A stretch of DNA of 64,000 nt from the NCBI GenBank assembly GCA_030447925.1, contig JAUJNX010000006.1, positions 175,623 to 239,622 on the forward strand, written 5' to 3'. The position numbers and the translations under genes are program-made. The stretch is from Egibacteraceae bacterium (GTDB lineage: Bacteria > Actinomycetota > Nitriliruptoria > Euzebyales > Egibacteraceae). Position 1 is the stretch's first letter, and the number at the start of each line of letters is the position of its first letter. Under the pieces are notes generated by a model that worked only from the letters and a program-made list of their open reading frames with translations, made no database searches and was not told where the DNA came from. Below are positions 56,457 to 64,000 of this stretch, one piece after another.

Positions 56457-57863
56457 GTGCCGTTCGGGGCGGCGGGCGTGGCGGAGCCGGGGGGCATCGC
56501 CCTCCTGATCCTGTCCCGGTCCTTCGCCGTCCGCGCCCTGCTCGGGTCGCTGGTCGCCGCCGCGCTGGTGGTCCTGGCCAGCCGCCTGCGCCTGGTGCAG
56601 GGCCGCAACACCCGCCGGCTGCTGGTCCTGGCCCCCGTCCTGACCGCCGCGGCCACCACGGTGGGCAGCGTCGGGTACCTGCCGGAGCTGTGGATCACCG
56701 GCAGCGGCGACGGCGGGTCGGTGCGGATGATCGAGGTCGTGGGGTTCCTCGACTACGCCCGCCAGCTGGGGCTGCTCGCCTCGGTGTACGCGATCTGCGT
56801 CATCGTGCTCCTGTCGCGCCGGACCCTCGGGACCCTCGCGGTGCGCGGGCTCCTGCGGTCGGGGCGGGTTCCCACCCCCGACAGCCGCCTGGCCCTGGCC
56901 GTGCGCGACGGCGCCGCGAACATGGGTGTGCGCGCGCCGCGCGTCCTGGAGGTCCCCGCCTGCCCGGGGGGCGCCTTCGCCACCGGGGTCCTGCGCCCCG
57001 TCGTGGGCGTCGACGCGGCCCTGGTCGCCGCGCTGGACGACCGCGAGCTGGAGGGCCTGGTCGCCCACGAGCTGGCGCACGTGCGCCGCCGGGACCCCCT
57101 GATGTGGGTTCTCGTCGGCGTCTTCCGCGACGCGACCTTCTTCCTGGGGCCGATCTCGCTGGCCATGCGCTGGCTGCACCGCGAGCAGGAGGAGAGCGCC
57201 GACGAGGCCGCGGCGGTCGCCACCCGCCGGCCCGCCGCGCTGGCGTCCAGCATCCTCAAGGTCTGGGAGCGCCGGGAGGGTGCGGCGCGGGTGCGCGTCG
57301 CCTGCGCGGCGGTCCCCGTCCGCGCGACGGGCCTGCTGCGCGGGCCGCGGTCCCCGGCCGACGACATCGCCCAGCGCGTCGAGCGCCTCATCGCCGGCCC
57401 CCAGGTGCTGCCCCGCTGGCGCAGCGCCGCGGAGGCGTTGCTGGCGACCACGGTCATCGCGGCCGCCACGGTCACCGCCTCGACGCTGCCGGAGCTGGTG
57501 GGCAACGGCGACCTGTACGTCTACTACGGCCGCCGCGCGCCCGCGGTGGAGGAGCCGCGGTCGCCGGCCTTCTCCACCTTCCACGCGCTGACGGCGGTGC
57601 CGGCGGACGGCCTGAAGCCGCCGATGAAGGACGGCGGGGACGGCGTGGAGGTGGCCACCTGCCCGTGCGTGGAGTCCCAGGCACAGCTGCGCCAGGGACG
57701 GCCCGCCACCGCCGCGCCGCCGGACCCGCGCCTGCGCTGGGGGTCCGGCCGGGACCGCGTCGGGATCCGCGACTACGAGGACGCGAACGCCATCTGGCTG
57801 TTCCGCGGCGACGGCACGGGCATCTGGTACCAGGAGCGCGCGGAGCGGCCTGTAGTACCCTGA
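56457..57863 (+). CDS. M56-family membrane metallopeptidase (BlaR1-like)
   Basis: 468 aa from GTG at 56457 with GAGGAGG 11 bases upstream. Membrane helices in the first 125 residues, then the cytosolic zinc peptidase motif HELAH at 204-208 with a downstream EEESADE-like zinc Glu (HREQEESADEAAAVATRRPA). One more helix near 325-345, then a ~120-residue extracytoplasmic tail containing Cys-Pro-Cys (VATCPCVES) with no penicillin-binding domain. Likely cleaves or inactivates the BlaI repressor after an external signal; the tail has no recognised ligand domain. Confidence 0.85.
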   Translation: MPFGAAGVAEPGGIALLILSRSFAVRALLGSLVAAALVVLASRLRLVQGRNTRRLLVLAPVLTAAATTVGSVGYLPELWITGSGDGGSVRMIEVVGFLDYARQLGLLASVYAICVIVLLSRRTLGTLAVRGLLRSGRVPTPDSRLALAVRDGAANMGVRAPRVLEVPACPGGAFATGVLRPVVGVDAALVAALDDRELEGLVAHELAHVRRRDPLMWVLVGVFRDATFFLGPISLAMRWLHREQEESADEAAAVATRRPAALASSILKVWERREGAARVRVACAAVPVRATGLLRGPRSPADDIAQRVERLIAGPQVLPRWRSAAEALLATTVIAAATVTASTLPELVGNGDLYVYYGRRAPAVEEPRSPAFSTFHALTAVPADGLKPPMKDGGDGVEVATCPCVESQAQLRQGRPATAAPPDPRLRWGSGRDRVGIRDYEDANAIWLFRGDGTGIWYQERAERPVVP

Positions 57864-57869
57864 GTGGCC

Positions 57870-58103
57870 ATGGCCCTCACCATCGCCGTCGTCGTCGTGC
57901 ACATCATCGTGTCGCTCGCCCTGGTCCTGTTCATCCTGCTGAAGTCCGGCCGTGGCGGCGGGCTGTCCGACATGTTCGGCGGCGGCGCGATGAGCACCCT
58001 CAGCGGGTCGACCGTCGTGGAGAAGAACCTCGACCGCCTCACGGTGGTCACCGCGGCGGTCTGGGCGGTCACGACCCTCATCCTGTCGCTTCGCCTCACC
58101 TGA
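57870..58103 (+). CDS. secG: Preprotein translocase subunit SecG
   Basis: 77 aa from ATG at 57870 (an in-frame GTG at 57864 is an alternative). Two membrane helices (VVVVHIIVSLALVLFILLKS and VVTAAVWAVTTLILSL) separated by the cytoplasmic loop GRGGGLSDMFGGGA, the SecG hallmark. Part of SecYEG. Position after tpiA is conserved in many bacteria, here with the BlaI/M56 pair in between. Confidence 0.93.
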   Translation: MALTIAVVVVHIIVSLALVLFILLKSGRGGGLSDMFGGGAMSTLSGSTVVEKNLDRLTVVTAAVWAVTTLILSLRLT

Positions 58104-58112
58104 CGGGTCCGC

Positions 58113-59774
58113 GTGCGCCTCGCGCTCCTGCTGGTCCTCGCGGTCCTGGCAGGCGCGTGCGACGTCGCCGGCGGCGCGGCGCCACCGGCCATCCCGTCCC
58201 TGCCGGCGCCGCAGGTCCCGGCGTCCCCGACCGATGCGGGCATGACGTTCCGCTACGGGCTGGGTGAGCCTGCCGGCGTCCTGCCCGGCGAGGTGACCGA
58301 CCCGAACGGGCTGGTCGTCGCCGACGCGGTGTTCGACTCCCTCACGGCGTGGACCCTGGACGGCCGCGTCATCCCCTCTGCGGCGACCAGCTGGTCGGCC
58401 GACGGTCCCGACGGCGCACTCGAGTGGACCTTCACCCTGCGCCCGGACGCCACCTGGCACGACGGCAACCCCGTCACCGCCGCCGACTTCGTGTACGCCT
58501 GGACCCGCGCGGCCGCGCAGGGGGGCGCGGGCTACCTGCTGGAGGACGTCGCCGGGTACGACGCGGTGCGCGGCGGGGCCCCGGTGCTGGAGGGGGTGAC
58601 CGCCCCCGGGCCGCGGACCCTGGTCGTCCGCCTCGCCAGCCCGGACGCGGAGTTCCCCGCCGTCGCGGGGCACCCCGCCCTCGCCCCGCTCCCGCGGGTG
58701 CACCTGGAGGAGGACCCCGACCGGTTCGCCGACGCCCCGATCGGCAACGGCCCCTACCGCTTCGCCGAGCCGTGGTCGCGCGGCAGCTTCATCCGCGTGC
58801 TGCGCGTGCCCGGCTGGCGCAACGGCGATCCGCCGGCACCCGGCGAGCTGGGCGAGGTCGTGTTCTTCTTCCGCGGCACCGAGACGGCCTACCTGGACTT
58901 CCAGCAGGACCAGCTGGACTTCGCCCCCGTGCCGCCCACGGCGATGGACGGGGCGCGGGAGCGGTACGGCGAGTCCCCCGACGGCTACACGGGACCCGGC
59001 GTGCTGGACGGCCGCACGCCGCAGCTGTACTTCCTCGGCTTCGACCTCGACCGGCCGCCGTTCGACCAGGTCGACGTGCGGCGGGCGGTCAGCCTGGCGA
59101 TCGACCGCGCCGAGCTGATCCGCCGGACCCAGGGCGGCAACGCCGACCTCGCGGGCGGGCTGGTGCCGTTCGCGGTCCCCGGTGCCGCCCGCGGCTACTG
59201 CGCGACGTGTCGGCACGCCCCGGAGCTGGCCCGCGAGCTGTTCGCCGCCGCGGGCGTCACCGAGCTGGAGCTGTGGTTCAACGCCGGCGGCGGGCACGAG
59301 CGGGTGGCCGAGGTCCTGCGCGGGCAGTTCGCCGCCGTGGGCGTGACGCTGATCGACCACGCCGTCCCCGCGCAGGATGCCAGCGGCGGGCCGACCCTGG
59401 CCCCCTACCTGGCGGCCATCCGCGGCGGTGAGGCCGGGCTGTTCCGCTTCGGCTGGACCCTGGACACCCCGACGTTCCGCGATGCGCTGACCCCGCTGAT
59501 CGCCTCCGCCGCAGCCGCCGACGAGGGGGCGGGCAACCACGGCGGGTACGCCGACGCCGAGGTCGACGCGGACCTGGCCCTGGCGGCCGGGGACCTGTCG
59601 GCCGCCTCCCGCGCGCTGGTCTACCGCCGGGCGGAGGGGCGGGCCCTCGACGACCAGGCCGTCGTCCCGGTGATGACCTTCCGCCACGAGGCCGTCGTGT
59701 CCGACCGCTTCACCGGCTTCGCCCTCAGCCCCTTCGGCCTGCCCACACTCACCGAGGTGCGCCGGTCTGCCTGA
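58113..59774 (+). CDS. oppA: ABC transporter substrate-binding lipoprotein, oligopeptide/dipeptide type
   Basis: 553 aa from GTG. Lipobox VLAGAC with Cys16. SBP_bac_5 fold: TDPNGLVVADAVFDSLTAWT near residue 68, DGALEWTFTLRPDATWHDGN and PVTAADFVYAWTRAA (the family signature), LIRRTQGGNADLAGGLVPFA, and a last lobe with FRFGWTLDTPTFRDAL. Delivers peptides or related solutes. The transport genes oppB-C-D-F lie on the other strand next to it, converging on its 3' end, so it is probably their binding protein. Confidence 0.9.
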   Translation: MRLALLLVLAVLAGACDVAGGAAPPAIPSLPAPQVPASPTDAGMTFRYGLGEPAGVLPGEVTDPNGLVVADAVFDSLTAWTLDGRVIPSAATSWSADGPDGALEWTFTLRPDATWHDGNPVTAADFVYAWTRAAAQGGAGYLLEDVAGYDAVRGGAPVLEGVTAPGPRTLVVRLASPDAEFPAVAGHPALAPLPRVHLEEDPDRFADAPIGNGPYRFAEPWSRGSFIRVLRVPGWRNGDPPAPGELGEVVFFFRGTETAYLDFQQDQLDFAPVPPTAMDGARERYGESPDGYTGPGVLDGRTPQLYFLGFDLDRPPFDQVDVRRAVSLAIDRAELIRRTQGGNADLAGGLVPFAVPGAARGYCATCRHAPELARELFAAAGVTELELWFNAGGGHERVAEVLRGQFAAVGVTLIDHAVPAQDASGGPTLAPYLAAIRGGEAGLFRFGWTLDTPTFRDALTPLIASAAAADEGAGNHGGYADAEVDADLALAAGDLSAASRALVYRRAEGRALDDQAVVPVMTFRHEAVVSDRFTGFALSPFGLPTLTEVRRSA

Positions 59775-59789
59775 CGCGGACGCGCGGCC

Positions 59790-60816
59790 TCAGGAGCCGA
59801 CGGAGAGGAGCACCTCCGGGAAGTGGCAGGCGCTGGGGTGGCCGTGGCCGCTGCGGTCGATCAGGGCGGGATCCTCCTCCGCGCACTTCTCCTGCGCCTT
59901 GAAGCAGCGCGTGCGGAAGCGGCACCCCGACGGCGGGTCGGCGGGGTTGGGCAGGTCGCCCTCCAACATGATGCGCGTGCGGTGCTCCCGCCCCTCGGGG
60001 TTGGGGACCGGCACCGCGGACAGGAGCGCCTGGGTGTAGGGGTGGGTCGCCTTCTCGTAGATGTCGTCCTCGTCGCCGATCTCCACGATGCGCCCGAGGT
60101 ACATCACCGCGACGCGGTCGGAGATGTGGCGCACGACCGACAGGTCGTGGGCGACGAAGATGTAGGCGATCCCGAACTCGTCCTGAATCTCCTCCAGCAG
60201 GTTGATCACCTGCGCCTGCACCGAGACGTCCAGGGCGCTCACCGGCTCGTCGCAGATGATGAGGTCGGGGTTGAGGGTCAGGGCGCGGGCGATGCCGACG
60301 CGCTGGCGCTGGCCGCCGGAGAACTGGTGGGGGTAGCGGTTGAGGCTCTCACCGGGGAGGCCGACGCGCTCCAGCAGGTCGCGCGCCCGGTCCGACCGCT
60401 CGGCGCGCGGCACGACGTCGGGGTGGATCTCCCACGCCTCGGTGATGATGTCGCCGATGGTCATGCGCGGGTTCAGCGACGCGTACGGGTCCTGGAAGAT
60501 GATCTGGATCTTGCGCCGCGCGGTGCGCAGCTCGCCGCGGCTCAGCCGGAAGATGTCCTGGCCGTTGAAGTAGGCCGCACCGGACGTGGGTTCCTCGAGT
60601 CGCAGCAGCGTCTTGGCCGTCGTGGTCTTGCCGCACCCGGACTCGCCGACCAGCCCCAGGGTCTCGCCGCGGCGCAGCTCGAAGCTGACGTCGTCGACGG
60701 CCTGCACGGCGCCGATGGTGCGCTTGAAGATGATCCCCTGGGTGAGGGGGAAGTGCTTGACCAGGTGCTCGACGCGCAGCAGGGGCTCGCCGGGGGTCCG
60801 CGGCTCGCGGTTCAGG

Positions 60817-60827
<11 letters not shown>
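59790..60827 (-). CDS. oppF: Oligopeptide ABC transporter ATP-binding protein OppF
   Basis: 345 aa from GTG at 60827, overlapping the oppD end by 11 bases; AGGAGG lies eight bases ahead. Walker A GESGCGKTTTAKTLL, Q-loop IIFQDPYASLNPR, signature FSGGQRQRVGIARAL, Walker B LIICDEPVSALD, H-loop VAHDLSVVRH. C-terminal oligopeptide-transporter region with Cys residues (SGCRFRTRCFKAQEKCAEED) that bind an Fe-S cluster in some homologues. Confidence 0.93.
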
Positions 60828-61845
<1,018 letters not shown>

Positions 61846-61846
61846 G

Positions 61847-62860
61847 TCAGCGCAGCCTCGGGTCGAGCGCGTCGCGCAGGACGTCGCCCATGGTCAAAAA
61901 GGCAAGGATCGTCACCACCAGGATTGATCCGGGGAACAGCAGCAGGTGCGGCGCCTGCAGGAGGCGGTTCTGCGCCTCGCTGAGCAGAACCCCCCAGCTG
62001 ATGGCCGGCAACTGCAGGCCGACGCCAAGGAACGTCAGGGTCGCCTCCGCGCCGATCACCACGCCGATGTAGATGGTGGCGTAGACGACCACGGGGGCGA
62101 TGGCGTTCGGCAGGATGTGGCGGGCCATGATCCGGCCGTCGCTGGCCCCCAGCGCGCGGGCCGCCTGCACGTAGTCGGCCTCCTTCACGCTGATCACCTG
62201 GGAGCGCATGAGTCGCATGATCTGCGGCCAGCCCAGGAGCACGAGCATCAGCGCGATCTGCCAGACCCCGCGCGACGGCAGGGCGGACAGGATCACGATG
62301 CCGCCCAGGATCAGCGGGACGGCGAAGACGATGTCGGCGATGCGGGCGACAACCGCGTCGAACCAGCCGCCGTAGTAGCCGGCGATCGCGCCAACGGCCG
62401 CGCCGAACAGGGTCGCCGCCCCGGCGGCGAGGAAGCCGATGATGATCGATGGTCGTGCCCCGTAGATGATGTTTGCGTACAGGTCACAGCCCTGCAGGTC
62501 GTAGCCGAACACCGCTCCGGGCCCCGGCGGGGTCAGCGAGTTGGTCAGCGAGCAGGCGCGCGGGTTGGTGCGGGTGAACAGGCCGGGCGCGATGGCCATG
62601 GCCACGATCGTCAGCGCCACGAGGGCGCAGGCGATGAACAGCGGGCTGCGGCGCAGTTCACCCCAGGCATCACCCCACAGCGACGCCTGGCGCGGGGAGT
62701 CGCCGACCGCCGCGGCGGTGCCCGCCGTCCCGGCGCCCACCGCCGGCGGTGCCGCCGCCTCCTCCGCGTGCTGCTGGGCGAACTGGTCCTCGGCCCTGAC
62801 CTCGGTGCCGGTCGCGGTATCGCCCTCGGAAGGGCGCCGGACCTCCGTCCCGTCACTCAT
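61847..62860 (-). CDS. oppC: Oligopeptide ABC transporter permease OppC
   Basis: 337 aa, ATG at 62860. The N-terminal ~85 residues are a hydrophilic, Ala/Glu-rich extension, then a membrane helix (FIACALVALTIVAMAIAP), the OppC_N region (GPGAVFGYDLQGCDLYANII) and the permease core with EAA loop YVQAARALGASDGRIMARHI. Ends FLTMGDVLRDALDPRLR, as usual. Its start overlaps the oppB end by eight bases. Confidence 0.93.
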   Translation of the reverse strand: MSDGTEVRRPSEGDTATGTEVRAEDQFAQQHAEEAAAPPAVGAGTAGTAAAVGDSPRQASLWGDAWGELRRSPLFIACALVALTIVAMAIAPGLFTRTNPRACSLTNSLTPPGPGAVFGYDLQGCDLYANIIYGARPSIIIGFLAAGAATLFGAAVGAIAGYYGGWFDAVVARIADIVFAVPLILGGIVILSALPSRGVWQIALMLVLLGWPQIMRLMRSQVISVKEADYVQAARALGASDGRIMARHILPNAIAPVVVYATIYIGVVIGAEATLTFLGVGLQLPAISWGVLLSEAQNRLLQAPHLLLFPGSILVVTILAFLTMGDVLRDALDPRLR

Positions 62861-63776
62861 AGCGGATCCTCGGGTCGAGCACGGCGTAGAGCAGATCGAC
62901 GAGCAGCGTCGAGACGATGAAGACCATCACCAGGATTGTGACCACCCCGACGACCACCGAGTTCTCCTGCGCGAGGACCGCCTGGAAGGTGGCACGCCCA
63001 ATCCCCGGCAGGTTGAACACCCCTTCGGTCACGATCGCGCCGACCATCAGCTCGCCGAGGTTGAAGCCCAGGTAGGTGATCACCGGGATCAACGAGTTGC
63101 GCAGCGTGTGCCGGCCGATGACCCGGCTCCGGGGGAGACCCTTGGCGGTCGCGGTGCGCACGTAGTCCGCGTGCAGGTTCTCCACCAAGCTGGTGCGGGC
63201 CAGCCGGGTGATGTAGGCCATGCTGCCGGCGGCCAGGACGAAGCCCGGCATCACATAGCTCAGCCAGCCGTCGCGCAGGCCGGCGATGGGCAGCAGCCGG
63301 AGTTCGACGCCGAAGAGCAGCTGCGCGGTGTAGCCCAGCACGAACACCGGGATCGAGACCAGGAAGATGGTGCTGACGCGCACGAGGTTATCGATGAACC
63401 TGCCGCGCCCGAGCCCGGCGAAGACCCCGGCGATGAGCCCGATCACGATCTCGATCGAGAAGGCGGTGACAGCAAGGCGCAGCGTGACGGGGAAGGCTGA
63501 TGTGATGATGTCCCACACCGGCCGCCCCCGGAAGTTGCGGCCCAGGTCACCCTGGAACACCCCCTGGATGTACTTGCCGTACTGCACCAGGAGTGGGTCG
63601 TTCAGGTTGAAGTCCTCGCGGATGGCGTTGAGGGTCGACTCGGCGACCTGCCGTTCCCCGAACAGCGCCCGCACGGGGTCGCCCGGTATCGCGAAGACCG
63701 CGGCGTAGATCAGGAAGGTCGCCCCGAGGAACACGGGGATCGCCTGGATCAGCCGGCGGATGACGTAACGGCCCAC
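62853..63776 (-). CDS. oppB: Oligopeptide ABC transporter permease OppB
   Basis: 307 aa from GTG at 63776 (GGAGG five bases ahead); the longer frame to 63971 runs through the corrupted end. N-terminus VGRYVIRRLIQAIPVFLGAT, F-x-PGDP motif (AIPGDPVRALFGERQ), EAA loop DYVRTATAKGLPRSRVIGRH, and end VDLLYAVLDPRIRYE, all typical of OppB/DppB. First gene of the minus-strand oppBCDF operon. Confidence 0.94.
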   Translation of the reverse strand: MGRYVIRRLIQAIPVFLGATFLIYAAVFAIPGDPVRALFGERQVAESTLNAIREDFNLNDPLLVQYGKYIQGVFQGDLGRNFRGRPVWDIITSAFPVTLRLAVTAFSIEIVIGLIAGVFAGLGRGRFIDNLVRVSTIFLVSIPVFVLGYTAQLLFGVELRLLPIAGLRDGWLSYVMPGFVLAAGSMAYITRLARTSLVENLHADYVRTATAKGLPRSRVIGRHTLRNSLIPVITYLGFNLGELMVGAIVTEGVFNLPGIGRATFQAVLAQENSVVVGVVTILVMVFIVSTLLVDLLYAVLDPRIRYE

Positions 63777-64000
63777 GGATCCTCCAACCTGAGGGGGGGG
63801 CCGGGGCGGGCCCCGCCCCCCCCCCCCCGGGCCCCGCCGCGGGGGGGGGGGAGGCGGGGGGCCACCGCGACACGCGAGGACGGAACGCAACAAAAAAAAA
63901 AAAACACCCCCACCCACCCCACCACCACCCCCCCGGGATGATAGCCCACACCAAAACCAGCGCCGACGCAAAAACAGAGACAGTCACCCCACAGAACACA
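63777..64000. other. Low-complexity contig end, probably unreliable
   Basis: Past the oppB ribosome site the sequence turns into long C- and G-runs (up to 14 C and 11 G), then a 13-A run, then an A/C-rich stretch almost free of G and T. This composition is unlike anything else in the window. It most likely is base-calling error at a contig end; no gene or terminator should be read from it. The upstream promoter of the opp operon, if present, lies here and cannot be judged. Confidence 0.7.

Overview
The window is very GC-rich, uses GTG starts heavily, and packs genes into runs joined by 4-base GTGA or ATGA stop/start overlaps. WhiA, an ANTAR response regulator of the PdtaR type, a damage-promoter motif resembling the actinobacterial PafBC (RecA-independent) class, a DUF222/HNH (13E12-type) remnant, and the orders rpsA-coaE and uvrC-rapZ-whiA-gap-pgk-tpiA-secG all point to an actinobacterium. 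The lineage is probably a deep-branching one rather than Streptomyces or Mycobacterium, but that placement is inference. The last ~220 bases look like a poor-quality contig edge.

Layout. 0.1-6.4 kb (minus strand): a secreted polysaccharide-lyase-like lipoprotein, then a coupled run Nudix hydrolase - tiny membrane protein - SDR - SRPBCC/epimerase fusion - FAD oxidoreductase - two membrane proteins. 6.4-7.6 kb: tRNA-Leu(CAA), a coiled-coil protein and PdtaR. 7.6-13.2 kb: a complete branched-chain amino-acid-type ABC importer (livH-M-G-F, with convergent livK); LivH carries an unusual exported N-terminal domain, and the livH and livK promoters share a GGTTAC-type element. 13.3-23.2 kb: polA, a glycosyltransferase, rpsA, coaE, a 7TM-PAS-GGDEF-EAL gene broken by a 49-bp tandem duplication, and moaA.

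23.2-32.4 kb is a molybdenum-hydroxylase operon of the aerobic CO-dehydrogenase family (coxS-L-M, MoxR ATPase, VWA protein, XdhC, MobA-like transferase, CoxG). Its large subunit has the form II loop AYRGAGR, so CO as substrate is not established. Three of its gene junctions carry five copies of a 65-nt module. Each module starts at the upstream gene's ATGA, encodes a 22-residue peptide, ends with an SD-like GAGGTG and re-creates ATGA with the next gene. This is the most unusual structure in the window.

32.5-39.7 kb: a truncated DUF222 gene, then a six-gene minus-strand heptose/glycan operon (bifunctional HldE, GT2, two GT9, two GT4). 39.9-51.1 kb: the excision-repair genes uvrB, uvrA and uvrC, interrupted by a secreted debranching-enzyme-like glycosidase, an MBL hydrolase and a DUF3891 protein. 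uvrA, uvrB and the DUF222 remnant share one promoter architecture (CTGTCACA, then TAnnnT at fixed spacing). 51.1-58.1 kb: rapZ-whiA (without the usual yvcK between), gap-pgk-tpiA, a BlaI/M56 sensor pair and secG. 58.1-63.8 kb: an oligopeptide-type ABC importer, with the binding protein on the plus strand and oppB-C-D-F convergent to it.

Two further genes (the GGDEF/EAL protein and the VWA protein coxE) are interrupted by single events that could be real or sequencing errors.
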